A stretch of 64,000 bases of DNA from contig JAEZRP010000032.1 in NCBI GenBank assembly GCA_023444095.1, positions 62,001-126,000 of the forward strand, written 5' to 3'. This DNA is from Bacillota bacterium. GTDB taxonomy: Bacteria; Bacillota; Clostridia; Christensenellales; Aristaeellaceae. The position numbers and the translations under genes were made by a program. A model generated the notes under the pieces. That model made no database searches, had not been told where the DNA came from, and saw only the letters and a list, made by a program, of their open reading frames with translations. Of this stretch, positions 42,246-51,350 are shown piece by piece; within the stretch, counting starts at the first letter, position 1; each line of letters starts with the position of its first letter.

Positions 42246-42913
42246 CGGACGAGTATCCCGAGGACGACTATCTGGCCCTTTCGGGAATTCAGCACTTCAT
42301 CTTCTGCCGCAGGCAGTGGGCGCTCATCGCGATCGAAGGATTGTGGGAAGATAACGACCTCACCCTCGAGGGCGACTATCTGCACGAACGCGCCCACGAT
42401 CCCGATCTGGACGGGATGGCGAAAGGGGCGTTCCTCTCCCGCGCCATGCCCGTCCATTCCCGCAGGCTCGGGCTGAGCGGCGCGTGCGACGTGGTGGAAT
42501 TCAGGCCCGCCGAGGACGGCATCCCCCTGACCGGAAAGCGGGGCCTGTTCCGCCCGCTGCCCGTGGAATACAAGCGCGGGCGGAGCAAGGCGGACGACTG
42601 CGACCGCGCGCAGCTCTGCGCCCAGGCAATGTGTCTGGAGGAGATGCTGTGCATCGCCATACCCGAGGGTGCGGTGTACTATGCGCAGACCAGGCGCCGC
42701 GAGTCGGTGGCATTTACGCCGGAGCTGCGCGCGCTAGTCGAGAAGACCGCTCAGGAAATGCACGCGCTGATAAAAAAAGAGCACACGCCGCGCGCGAAGC
42801 AGACGAAGGCCTGCGAGTCCTGCTCGCTCAAGGACGATTGCCTGCCGACTCTCTCAAAGACGCCCGAAGTCGCGGGCTACATATCGGAAAGGTTGAACGC
42901 GGCGGATGCGTGA
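42239..42913 (+). CDS. cas4: Cas4 RecB-like exonuclease
   Basis: 224 residues from GTG 42239, which overlaps the cas7c end; GGAGG lies ten bases upstream. The N-terminal Cys in FIFCRRQWALIAIEG and the C-terminal cluster CESCSLKDDC supply the four ligands of the [4Fe-4S] cluster; LPVEYKRGR and ERAHDPDLD give the RecB nuclease motifs. It trims prespacers and selects PAM-containing ones during adaptation with Cas1-Cas2. Confidence 0.94.
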   Translation: MLTDEYPEDDYLALSGIQHFIFCRRQWALIAIEGLWEDNDLTLEGDYLHERAHDPDLDGMAKGAFLSRAMPVHSRRLGLSGACDVVEFRPAEDGIPLTGKRGLFRPLPVEYKRGRSKADDCDRAQLCAQAMCLEEMLCIAIPEGAVYYAQTRRRESVAFTPELRALVEKTAQEMHALIKKEHTPRAKQTKACESCSLKDDCLPTLSKTPEVAGYISERLNAADA

Positions 42914-42970
42914 CGGAGCTCGAGCGCACGAATGGAGGTTTTCCATGGATCGAAAGGTTGAGGCCCGGTA

Positions 42971-44002
42971 ATGAAGAGGCTTCTCAATACGCTGTACGTC
43001 ACAACGCCCGAAGCGTATCTGACCCTCGAGGGCGAAAACGTGGTCGTGCGGTCTGAGGGCAACGAGCTCGGGCGCATGCCGCTTCACAATCTGGAGGCAA
43101 TTCTCTCCTTCAATTACCCCGGCGCAAGTCCCGCGCTCATGGGCGCGTGTGTCGAACGCGACGTCGACCTTTGCTTCTTCACGCCCACGAACCGCTTCCT
43201 TGCGCGCGTGGTGGGCGCGGCGCACGGGAGTCTCGCCGTGCGCCGCATCCAATACGACTGGTCGAAGGACCCAGAGAAGCGTCTGCGCGCCGCACAATTC
43301 CTGATAACGGGCAAAATCTACAACTCGCGCTGGGTGGTCGAACGAACGCTGCGCGACCATGGGGAGCGCACGGACGCGGAAAAGCTTTCGACGGTCAGCG
43401 CGCGCCTCGCGCAATATGCGCGGGATATCGCCGCCTGCCCGGACATGGACGCGCTGCGCGGCCTCGAGGCGGTCGCGGCGAGCGCCTACTTCTCCGTCTT
43501 TGACGACATGATTATCGGCGACAAGCACAGCTTCTCCTTTCACGGCCGCTCGCGTCGCCCGCCGCTCGATCGCGTCAACGCGCTCCTCTCCTTCGCGTAC
43601 TCCCTGCTCGCGCGGGAAACCGCCTCTGCCCTGACGGGCGTGGGACTCGATCCGTATCTCGGCTTCATGCATGCGGATCGCGCGGGCCGCGCCTCGCTTG
43701 CGCTCGATTTGATGGAAGAATTGCGCGCGCCGATTGCGGATCGGTTCGTGCTGTCTCTCATCAACCGGCGCATGGTCGATGCAAAGCAGTTCGCGCGAAA
43801 GGAGGACGGCGCGGTGCTGATGGACGACGAACTGCGCAAGCAGTTTCTGACCGGCTGGCAGGAACGGAAGCGCGAAACCATTACGCATCCCTACCTGAAC
43901 GAAAAGCTCCCTTGGGGGCTTGTTCCGCACGCGCAGGCGCTGCTCCTATCCAGATGGATGCGCGGCGATCTCGATGGCTATCCTCCATTTCTCTGGAAAT
44001 AG
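42971..44002 (+). CDS. cas1: CRISPR integrase Cas1 (subtype I-C)
   Basis: 343 residues. MKRLLNTLYVTTPEAYLTLEGENVV is the typical start of I-C Cas1, and the metal-binding residues are present as Glu in LRGLEAVAASAYF, His in YLGFMHADRAGRAS and Asp in LALDLMEEL. It integrates spacers into the array together with Cas2. Fifty-seven bases separate it from cas4, without its own promoter. Confidence 0.97.
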   Translation: MKRLLNTLYVTTPEAYLTLEGENVVVRSEGNELGRMPLHNLEAILSFNYPGASPALMGACVERDVDLCFFTPTNRFLARVVGAAHGSLAVRRIQYDWSKDPEKRLRAAQFLITGKIYNSRWVVERTLRDHGERTDAEKLSTVSARLAQYARDIAACPDMDALRGLEAVAASAYFSVFDDMIIGDKHSFSFHGRSRRPPLDRVNALLSFAYSLLARETASALTGVGLDPYLGFMHADRAGRASLALDLMEELRAPIADRFVLSLINRRMVDAKQFARKEDGAVLMDDELRKQFLTGWQERKRETITHPYLNEKLPWGLVPHAQALLLSRWMRGDLDGYPPFLWK

Positions 44003-44084
44003 TAGAATTCCGACTTTCGTTTCTTGTTAAGTGAATGGCATTCCACTGACGCTCCTTGAAAACAAGCGAAGGGGGAGACAGCCG

Positions 44085-44375
44085 ATGTTCATGCTCATTA
44101 CGTACGACATCAATACAGAGTCGCCCGAGGGAAGGCGCAGACTGCGGGAGGTCGCCAAGGTTTGCGTCGATTACGGCCAAAGGGTACAGAACTCCGTGTT
44201 TGAGTGCCTGCTCGATTCGGCGCAGATGACGAGGGTAAAGCATGCGCTGGAAGCGATCATCGATCCGAAATGTGATTCCCTCAGGTTTTACAATCTGGGG
44301 AATCATTATCAGGAGCGCATCTTCCACATTGGGGCGAAGCCAACCTATGACCCGGAGGCACCAATGATCCTGTAA
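44085..44375 (+). CDS. cas2: CRISPR-associated Cas2
   Basis: 96 residues from ATG 44085, seven bases after AGGGGGAG; the longer frame upstream has no binding site. MFMLITYDINTESPEGRRRLREVAKVC carries the first strand with the conserved Asp, and RVQNSVFECLLDSAQM follows. Structural partner of Cas1 in spacer acquisition. The leader and array follow directly. Confidence 0.97.
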   Translation: MFMLITYDINTESPEGRRRLREVAKVCVDYGQRVQNSVFECLLDSAQMTRVKHALEAIIDPKCDSLRFYNLGNHYQERIFHIGAKPTYDPEAPMIL

Positions 44376-44535
44376 GTGCGAACCCGGAGTGATTCCGTTC
44401 TTCCGGGACTTTCGCACCGAAAAAAACGAAGTGGAAGACACGGCGCACGCAGTTGGAGCACTGCGATGCGCTGTATGTAAGGGGAACTTGTCTGATATTG
44501 ATAGTATGTCAGCGGAATTTTTGGTATAATATGAT
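44376..44535 (+). promoter_or_regulatory. CRISPR leader
   Basis: 160 bp between the cas2 stop and the first repeat. It begins with an inverted repeat GTGCGAA (44376-44382) / TTCGCAC (44411-44417) that is typical of subtype I-C leaders, then an AT-rich end. TATAAT (44525-44530) lies five bases before the first repeat; the matching -35 is weak, so the array promoter is only partly defined. Confidence 0.8.
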
Positions 44536-45840
44536 GTCGCCCCTCTCCCGAGGGGCGTGGATTGAAACACGACCGGGGCGGCGGGCATGACCGACGCGGC
44601 GAGGTCGCCCCTCTCCCGAGGGGCGTGGATTGAAACCGTGGTCATGCCGCGCATGCGGTCGTTAAGCAAGTCGCCCCTCTCCCGAGGGGCGTGGATTGAA
44701 ACCCCAAGCTGTTTAAATGTTCGTGTTTCAGAAACGTCGCCCCTCTCCCGAGGGGCGTGGATTGAAACGCAATGACGGTGAATGACGTGAAGTCGAGGAA
44801 GTGTCGCCCCTCTCCCGAGGGGCGTGGATTGAAACTCCCGTTCTTCCTCGCACCGCGCGCAGAAGTACGTCGCCCCTCTCCCGAGGGGCGTGGATTGAAA
44901 CCCCAGTGTTGCTTACGGCTATACGACCGCCTGTCCCCGTCGCCCCTCTCCCGAGGGGCGTGGATTGAAACTACATTTTGACGCCGTACATGACGCCGCG
45001 CGCCTGTCGCCCCTCTCCCGAGGGGCGTGGATTGAAACTGGGTAGTTACAAGCCTCACCTCGTGGTCAAGTGGTCGCCCCTCTCCCGAGGGGCGTGGATT
45101 GAAACGGTTTCCTCCTTCGCGCAGTCCGCGATCACCGCGTCGCCCCTCTCCCGAGGGGCGTGGATTGAAACAGCCATCGCACACCATCCCCTTAAGCACC
45201 CACCAGTCGCCCCTCTCCCGAGGGGCGTGGATTGAAACTTGCCAAAAAGCTAGTCAAGCTCGGATCGCCGATGGTCGCCCCTCTCCCGAGGGGCGTGGAT
45301 TGAAACTATTTCCCAAACGATTCGGCATGCGGTTCCGTTGTCGCCCCTCTCCCGAGGGGCGTGGATTGAAACAACCATACAGAGGGACGTCGCCGGCGAG
45401 CGTGGGCGTCGCCCCTCTCCCGAGGGGCGTGGATTGAAACGGGCAGTATTCGTAATCACACGATCTAGTGTAGTGTCGCCCCTCTCCCGAGGGGCGTGGA
45501 TTGAAACTCGGCTTCAATGCGGTTGCACTCCGAAAACCAGGTCGCCCCTCTCCCGAGGGGCGTGGATTGAAACGTACTCTGGCTGTGTGCTAAGCGGGAT
45601 AAACTCGTCGCCCCTCTCCCGAGGGGCGTGGATTGAAACAGTTGTGGGCTGTGCATCAACGTATGAATTGAAGTCGCCCCTCTCCCGAGGGGCGTGGATT
45701 GAAACGTTCGGGCCAAGCCATTCCTTCGGGCCTTTGTTGAGCGTCGCCCCTCTCCCGAGGGGCGTGGATTGAAACCCGTGGGTGTTGCCGACAACAAGAT
45801 CATGGCGAAGGTCGCCCCTCTCCCAATGCGTAGATTGAAC
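44536..45840 (+). CRISPR. Subtype I-C CRISPR array, 20 repeats and 19 spacers
   Basis: 19 identical 33-bp repeats beginning GTCGCCCCTC and ending GGATTGAAAC, plus a degenerate 30-bp last repeat at 45811-45840. Each repeat can form the stem GCCCCTC/GAGGGGC with loop TCCC, and the ATTGAAAC 3' tag marks transcription from the cas2 side. First repeat 44536-44568, second 44604-44636, third 44670-44702; last perfect one 45743-45775. Spacers are 33-37 bp (mostly 33-35). No spacer is duplicated. The degenerate terminal repeat confirms the leader end is proximal to cas2. Confidence 0.99.
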
Positions 45841-45952
45841 GCATAGGCAGCCCTTCCACCTAGATAAGGGAACGGAAAGAAATCAACACAACTAGATCAA
45901 GTTGCAAGCCGAACAATTGTCTTTTTGAAGCAAAACTATTTATTTCAAGCGC

Positions 45953-45981
45953 TTGACAATGCATCTATGTAATGGTAATAT
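45953..45981 (+). promoter_or_regulatory. Promoter of the ABC/DUF1854/ABC trio
   Basis: TTGACA (45953-45958), 17-base spacer, TAATAT (45976-45981), about 288 bp before the first coding start. The stretch 45841-45952 between the array and this promoter shows no gene. Confidence 0.8.
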
Positions 45982-45987
45982 ATGTGG

Positions 45988-46268
45988 CGATGGTGTGAGC
46001 GGAGCATTACGCAGACGGGAGGCGTTCAGACATGACAAGGTTGCGCAATACCAACGGAGCATAAAATTGCATATGAAATGGCGCATTGAGCGTGACTGGG
46101 TGAAGTTCGCGCTCCGGCGTCATCGCAACCACGCCTGACTGAACATACAAAGCGCATTCCATGAGGATGGAATCTGCGCAACATACGCGCGGCGGGGTCT
46201 GCACTCCGCCGCCTTTTCATGCGCGGCGGGAGGGCACCGGCGCGTTTTTTGACGAGAGAGGAATGACA
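45988..46268 (+). ncRNA. Long structured leader RNA with attenuator-like end
   Basis: About 280 nt from the predicted start point to the first codon. Visible pairings: GGTTGCG with CGCAACC and GTTCAG with CTGAAC (long-range, about 46025-46145), a strong hairpin at 46152-46179 (ATTCCAT/ATGGAAT closed by GCGC/GCGC), a GC hairpin at 46189-46212 and a terminator at 46222-46250. The second hairpin's CCGCCGC (46206-46212) can pair instead with GCGGCGG (46223-46229), blocking the terminator. No known riboswitch class was recognised. Confidence 0.55.
46222..46250 (+). terminator. Intrinsic terminator in the leader of the ABC/DUF1854/ABC trio
   Basis: CGCGGCGG/CCGGCGCG stem (one G-G mismatch), seven-base loop, followed by TTTTTT at 46245-46250, only 19 bases before the start codon. 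Its placement upstream of the first gene implies regulated readthrough. Confidence 0.75.
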
Positions 46269-48530
46269 ATGAAGAGGCATGTCCCGGAATACATGATCTC
46301 CGCCTTCGCCGCTCAAGGGCTGAACGCGGAAAAGCTGATCTACGCGATCCACACGGACATGGACCTGGACGGCGGCCACTCGGACGCGTACGTCACGCTG
46401 GATGAGTCGTATCTTCACATCCTTTACGGTCAGGAAAAGGTCGTGAAGGTGACTGGGGCGAGGCGCATCGTGTCGGCCTACGCCGCCGAGCGGCTAGACA
46501 GTTTCGCGCTGTCGGAGCTGGGCGAGCTGAGCTGCGAAAAGCTGCTGTCCACCGGAAGGCTGTACGCGGAGAAGGACGGCGAAGCGCGCGTTCTTCTTCT
46601 GTTCTCGATCGGCCTCCTCCCCTATGTGGAGCGGATGGTCAAAGCGGTCAAAAATCTGAAAGAGGGCGTGGACGCGCTCCGCGAAATCCTGATCGACGAG
46701 GAGCTGTTCTGCCCCGTCTGCGGCACGCGCTATCCCGAGCCGGAGCGGAAGCTCTGCCCGAAGTGCATGGACAAGATGTCGATCACGCGGCGTCTGCTGG
46801 TTTTTTTTAAGGACTACAAGCTCAAGGTGGCCGTGATCCTCGCCGTGATGCTGGCGGGCACGGCGTTCTCCCTGGTTTCTCCCTATGTGAGCACGAAGCT
46901 CCTCTTCGACGACGTGCTGGTCGAGGGCGGGAGGTACTACGGGGCGGTGCTCGCGATCGTCGCGATCATCTTTCTCGTGCGGGCGATCGGCGTGGGGCTC
47001 AATATGCTCTACGGCTATGTGCTGTCCCGGACGGTGCCCTGGATCGTTTACGACCTGAAGCTGAAGATCTTTAAGGCCATGCAGCAGCTCTCGGTCGGCT
47101 TTTATACCTCCAAGCGCACGGGCGCGCTGATGAACCGCGTGAACCGGGACGCGACGAACATCTACTGGTTCTTCGTGGACGGCCTTCCTTACGTGATCGT
47201 CAACGTGTTCACCTTCGCGGGGGTTATCACGCTGATGTGCCTTCTCAGCCTGAAGCTGGCGGCGATCTGCTTTGTCATCCTGCCCATTGCGGTGGTGCTC
47301 TTCCGGATCCTTTGGGGCGTGTTTCGCCGCTTCCACCATAAAAACTGGGTCTACGGATCGCAGCTCAACGCCATGGTCAGCGACTCCATCAACGGCCAGC
47401 GGGTCATCAAAGCCTTCGCACGGGAGGACGACGAGACGGATCGCTTCACCGATGTGGGCAACAAGCTCGCGGGCGTGGACACGGCCTCGATGAACGTAGG
47501 CTTTACGGCCTTCCCGCTCATCTACCTTTTCATGTTCCTTGGCCAGGTGGCGGTCACGGCCATCGGCGGCAAGATGGTGCTCGACGGCGAGATCAGCCTT
47601 GGCACGCTTCTGACCTTCATCGCGTTTCTCAACATGCTGTACGGCCCCCTGGAGTTCATGTCGTGGGTGTCCAACTGGTGGGCCCGCTGCGTGGATGCGG
47701 CCCAGCGCGTGTTCGAGATCATCGACGCGAAGCCCGACGTCACCGACCCCGAAAGTCCGGTGACGCTGAGTCCTCTGCGGGGCGAGATTCGGGTAAAGGA
47801 TGTCTGGTTCGAATACGATCCCGCGACGCCCATTCTGAAGGGCATCGACCTCACGGTCGGCGCCGGACAGATGCTCGGCATCGTCGGGAAGACCGGCGCG
47901 GGCAAGTCGACGCTTGCAAACCTCATCGCGCGGCTCTACGACGTGACGCAGGGAAGCATCCTCATCGACGGTGTGAACGTCAAGGATCTTTCGCTCGAGA
48001 TGCTGCGCAGGAACATCGGCATCGTCTCGCAGGACATCTACCTCTTCATCGGCACCATCGCGGACAACATCCGCTATGCGCAGCCGGATGCTTCCATCGA
48101 GGACGTGATCCGCGCGGCGAAGGCCGCCTCGGCCCACGACTTCATCATGGGCCTGCCCGACGGCTACGAGACCCGTGTGGGCGCGGGCGGGCAGGACCTC
48201 TCGGGCGGCGAAAAGCAGCGGCTGTCCATCGCGCGCACCATCATCCAAAACCCGAAAATTCTCATTCTGGATGAGGCGACCGCGGCCATGGATACCGAAA
48301 CCGAGGGGAACATCCAGCGCGCGCTGACGAAGCTTCAGAGCGGGCGGACGACCATCGCCATCGCCCACCGGCTCTCGACCCTGCGCGACGCGGACATGCT
48401 CGCCGTGATCGGCGACGGCAAGGTCGTCGAGAGCGGCACGCACGCGCAGCTCATCGCGAAAAAGGGCGAATACCACAAGCTCTATACCATCCAGATGGAG
48501 GGGCTCAAGGTTATCAGCATGGAAGCCTGA
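46269..48530 (+). CDS. ABC transporter of the DUF1854-associated (cyanophycin-linked) type, first subunit
   Basis: 753 residues. An N-terminal regulatory domain of about 145 residues is followed by a zinc ribbon (CPVCGTRYPEPERKLCPKC at about 148-167), six exporter membrane helices (about 180-470) and the ATPase with Walker A GIVGKTGAGKSTLANL, signature LSGGEKQRLSIARTIIQNPK, Walker B ILILDEATAAMD and H-loop AIAHRLSTLRDADM. Full-length half-transporter, probably a heterodimer with the third gene. The ATG at 46269 lies six bases after GAGAGGA; the substrate is unknown. Confidence 0.88.
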   Translation: MKRHVPEYMISAFAAQGLNAEKLIYAIHTDMDLDGGHSDAYVTLDESYLHILYGQEKVVKVTGARRIVSAYAAERLDSFALSELGELSCEKLLSTGRLYAEKDGEARVLLLFSIGLLPYVERMVKAVKNLKEGVDALREILIDEELFCPVCGTRYPEPERKLCPKCMDKMSITRRLLVFFKDYKLKVAVILAVMLAGTAFSLVSPYVSTKLLFDDVLVEGGRYYGAVLAIVAIIFLVRAIGVGLNMLYGYVLSRTVPWIVYDLKLKIFKAMQQLSVGFYTSKRTGALMNRVNRDATNIYWFFVDGLPYVIVNVFTFAGVITLMCLLSLKLAAICFVILPIAVVLFRILWGVFRRFHHKNWVYGSQLNAMVSDSINGQRVIKAFAREDDETDRFTDVGNKLAGVDTASMNVGFTAFPLIYLFMFLGQVAVTAIGGKMVLDGEISLGTLLTFIAFLNMLYGPLEFMSWVSNWWARCVDAAQRVFEIIDAKPDVTDPESPVTLSPLRGEIRVKDVWFEYDPATPILKGIDLTVGAGQMLGIVGKTGAGKSTLANLIARLYDVTQGSILIDGVNVKDLSLEMLRRNIGIVSQDIYLFIGTIADNIRYAQPDASIEDVIRAAKAASAHDFIMGLPDGYETRVGAGGQDLSGGEKQRLSIARTIIQNPKILILDEATAAMDTETEGNIQRALTKLQSGRTTIAIAHRLSTLRDADMLAVIGDGKVVESGTHAQLIAKKGEYHKLYTIQMEGLKVISMEA

Positions 48531-48554
48531 CAATACCGTTTGGGAGGATCTTTT

Positions 48555-49100
48555 ATGGAAACACATGCGCAGAGCACGGCAGCCAGCCTGGCGGACGCGA
48601 TTGACATCGGCATTCTGAACCTGAAGGACGCGGTTTTCTACCGCACGGAGGGCGGCTTCACGGGACTCAGGTACGCAGGCAAGGATTATAAGCGCATCAG
48701 CCTCCGGCGCGCGCTGCCCCTGGGCGACCCAATGCGCTATATCTCCGTGGCCGATCACGAAAACAAGGAGATCGGCATCATTCCCGACCTAGCGGAAATG
48801 AAGGGCGAGGCGCTTGAGATCGTGCTGGAGGAGCTGGGTCGCAGGTATTACTGTCCGACGGTGCACGAAATCAAGTCCGTCAGGGACAAGCTCGGATACG
48901 TCTACATGGAGCTCGTCATCGAAGGACAGGCGGGCCACATCGCAAAGACCTGCGCGGTCAAGGACGTGAACAAGAATATCCGCATGCTGGGCGAGGACCG
49001 GCTGATCATATTCGACGTCGACGGCAACCGGTACATCGTGAACTCGCTCAAGGAGCTCGACAAGAAGAGCCTGAAGCGGCTCGAGCCCTACCTATTCTGA
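48555..49100 (+). CDS. DUF1854 family protein
   Basis: 181 residues, GGGAGG before the ATG. RISLRRALPLGDPMRYISV, KEIGIIPDLAEMKGEALEIV, EELGRRYYCP and the C-terminal IFDVDGNRYIVNSLKELDKK are the DUF1854 core. Members elsewhere lie between two ABC transporter genes and next to cyanophycin synthetases; their function is unknown. Here no cyanophycin synthetase or cyanophycinase is in the window. It lacks membrane helices and is likely a cytosolic partner of the transporters. Confidence 0.88.
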   Translation: METHAQSTAASLADAIDIGILNLKDAVFYRTEGGFTGLRYAGKDYKRISLRRALPLGDPMRYISVADHENKEIGIIPDLAEMKGEALEIVLEELGRRYYCPTVHEIKSVRDKLGYVYMELVIEGQAGHIAKTCAVKDVNKNIRMLGEDRLIIFDVDGNRYIVNSLKELDKKSLKRLEPYLF

Positions 49101-49130
49101 TGCGCGCGCAGCCGCGCGCGAGGAGATGGT

Positions 49131-51284
49131 ATGTTGAAATCACATTCGTTTCTATTTGATCTGGATCTGAAGATGAGGCCCGTTACGGGCGAGCTACGCT
49201 TCGACGAGCGCGGCATGATCACCCGCGTTCAGAACGGCGCGGAGGATCTGAGCCTCTCGGCCGGCGACGTGGAGGAGGCCTCCGTCATCGCGGGCGTCGG
49301 CTGCGGGCTCGTCTTCGCGGCCATGAAGGACAAGACGGAGCGGGTGCTCTGCCGGTTCTCCATGTCGGCGCTCAAGGAGGCGGGCGAGTTCTGTAAGCTC
49401 GTCAACTACTACGCGCAGACCGGGATTGCGGTGATCCCGGAGGAAAAGGAAGCGCAGGTCTGCGAAACGTGCGGCCGCCCGCTCGTCGAGGGCATGAAGG
49501 TGTGCCTGTTCTGCTACAACAGGATGGGCGTCGTAAAGCGGGCGCTGTCTCTCATGAAGCCGTACCGGAAAAAGCTGCTCGTGGCGCAGGTGTTCCTGAC
49601 CGTCTCGTCCATCCTCTACATACTGGTGCCGCTTTTCAACCGCTTCCTGATCGACGACTACCTGGAGCCGATGACGGGTACGTTCAGGGACATCCTGATC
49701 TTGGCCGGGGCGATGCTCCTGGCGCGGACGCTGGGCGAAGCGATCTTCATCCTGAACTCCCGCGTGTTCAACCGTGCGACGGTCGCCTTCGCGAACGACC
49801 TGAGGAGCATGACGTACGCGAAGGTTCAGAAACTCTCGATGGCATCGCTCGCCAAGCGCACGCCGGGCGACATGATCCGGCGCATCATGGAGGATACGAC
49901 CACCATCAAGGATTTCCTGTCGGACGGCGGACGCTGGGCGGCGGAGCAGATCATCCTGTTTTTTGTGGTGATGGTGATTCTGCTCGCAACGAACTGGAAG
50001 CTTACGCTCCTGGTGTTTCTGCCGGTTCCGATCGTGATGATCGTGCTCTCGCGCTTCTGGAAGTTCATCCGCAACCGCTACGAGCGCCAGTGGCGCAAAA
50101 ACTCTCAGTGCCAGTCGATCCTGCACGACATCATCAAGGGCATCCGCACCGTAAAATCCTTCGGAAACGAAGACCGGGAGATCGCGAAGTTCTCCAAGGC
50201 CACGCGGGAACTGGCGCAGGTATCCTCCGACAACGAAGCGCTGTGGTCGCTCCTGTTTCCGAGCCTCACCTTCTTCACCGGCATCGGCGAGTTCCTGGTT
50301 CTGTACTTCGGCGGGCGCGCGATCATGGCGGAAGATCTGAGCCTGGGCGTGCTGGTGCAGTTTGTGATGTACATCGGCTACATCTACGCGCCGCTTCGGT
50401 GGCTGGTGTCCTTCCCGCGCTGGCTCGCGGACGCCATGACATCGATGGTCAAGGTATTCGAGATCCTCGACGAGGAACCGGACATCGCCGAGGGAAAGAA
50501 TCCCAGCAATGTGCCGATCTCAGGCGGCGTGTCGTTTGACGGCGTGACGTTTGGCTACAAATCCTACGAGCCGGTTTTGAAGGACATCAGCCTCGACATC
50601 AGGCCCGGCGAGATGGTGGGGATCGTCGGCCGCTCGGGCGTCGGCAAGTCGACCCTCATCAACATGATCATGCGGCTCTACGACCCGAATGTGGGCAGCA
50701 TCCGTATCAACAATACCGACCTTCGGGATATGTCGCCCCGGCACCTTCACGAGAACATCGGCGTAGTGTTTCAGGACTCGTTCCTGTTCGCGGGCACCAT
50801 CTACGAAAACGTTGCCTACGGAAAGACGGACGCCACGCCCGAGGAGGTCATCGCCGCCTGCAAAGCCGCCAACGCGCACGATTTCATCATGCAGACGGCA
50901 GACGGATACAATACCGTGCTCGGCGAAGGCGGATACTCCATCTCCGGCGGGGAGCGGCAGCGCATCTCCATCGCGCGGGCGATCATCAAAAATCCCGATA
51001 TCCTGATCCTCGACGAAGCGACGAGCTCGCTGGACGTCGAAACCGAATCGTCGATTCAGGAGAGCCTTTCGAACCTCACAAAGGGGCGCACGACCGTCGC
51101 CATCGCCCACAGGCTCTCGACGCTGCGCAGCGCCGACCGGCTGATCGTGCTCGACAAGGGCAAGGTGGCGGAATCCGGCACCCACATGGAGCTCCTGCGC
51201 AAGCGGGGCATCTACTATAACCTCGTCATCGCCCAGCGCCAGACGAGCCGGATCGCGCAGGGCGAACAGGACTCGGCGAGCTGA
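49131..51284 (+). CDS. ABC transporter of the DUF1854-associated (cyanophycin-linked) type, second subunit
   Basis: 717 residues. N-terminal domain (about 1-108), zinc ribbon CETCGRPLVEGMKVCLFC (about 110-127), exporter membrane domain (about 140-430) and ATPase with Walker A GIVGRSGVGKSTLINM, signature ISGGERQRISIARAIIKNPD, Walker B ILILDEATSSLD and H-loop AIAHRLSTLRSADR. Same domain order as the first gene, pointing to a heterodimeric exporter. GAGGAG precedes the ATG. The gap to the convergent MATE gene (51285-51350) has no clear terminator. Confidence 0.88.
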   Translation: MLKSHSFLFDLDLKMRPVTGELRFDERGMITRVQNGAEDLSLSAGDVEEASVIAGVGCGLVFAAMKDKTERVLCRFSMSALKEAGEFCKLVNYYAQTGIAVIPEEKEAQVCETCGRPLVEGMKVCLFCYNRMGVVKRALSLMKPYRKKLLVAQVFLTVSSILYILVPLFNRFLIDDYLEPMTGTFRDILILAGAMLLARTLGEAIFILNSRVFNRATVAFANDLRSMTYAKVQKLSMASLAKRTPGDMIRRIMEDTTTIKDFLSDGGRWAAEQIILFFVVMVILLATNWKLTLLVFLPVPIVMIVLSRFWKFIRNRYERQWRKNSQCQSILHDIIKGIRTVKSFGNEDREIAKFSKATRELAQVSSDNEALWSLLFPSLTFFTGIGEFLVLYFGGRAIMAEDLSLGVLVQFVMYIGYIYAPLRWLVSFPRWLADAMTSMVKVFEILDEEPDIAEGKNPSNVPISGGVSFDGVTFGYKSYEPVLKDISLDIRPGEMVGIVGRSGVGKSTLINMIMRLYDPNVGSIRINNTDLRDMSPRHLHENIGVVFQDSFLFAGTIYENVAYGKTDATPEEVIAACKAANAHDFIMQTADGYNTVLGEGGYSISGGERQRISIARAIIKNPDILILDEATSSLDVETESSIQESLSNLTKGRTTVAIAHRLSTLRSADRLIVLDKGKVAESGTHMELLRKRGIYYNLVIAQRQTSRIAQGEQDSAS

Positions 51285-51350
51285 CGAGGAAACATCCGAT
51301 TCACATCCATGGAACGACACCCCAAGAGCCGTTCGGGCCGCGAGGTGAAA

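Noticed and set aside
44587..45772. Open frames through the array with repeated peptides such as SPLSRGAWIET
   Set aside because: These are translations of the CRISPR repeats, not genes.
46494..48758. 754-codon open frame opposite the first DUF1854-linked ABC gene
   Set aside because: Reverse-complement shadow with repetitive His/Arg/Asp composition and no binding site; the plus strand carries all ABC motifs.
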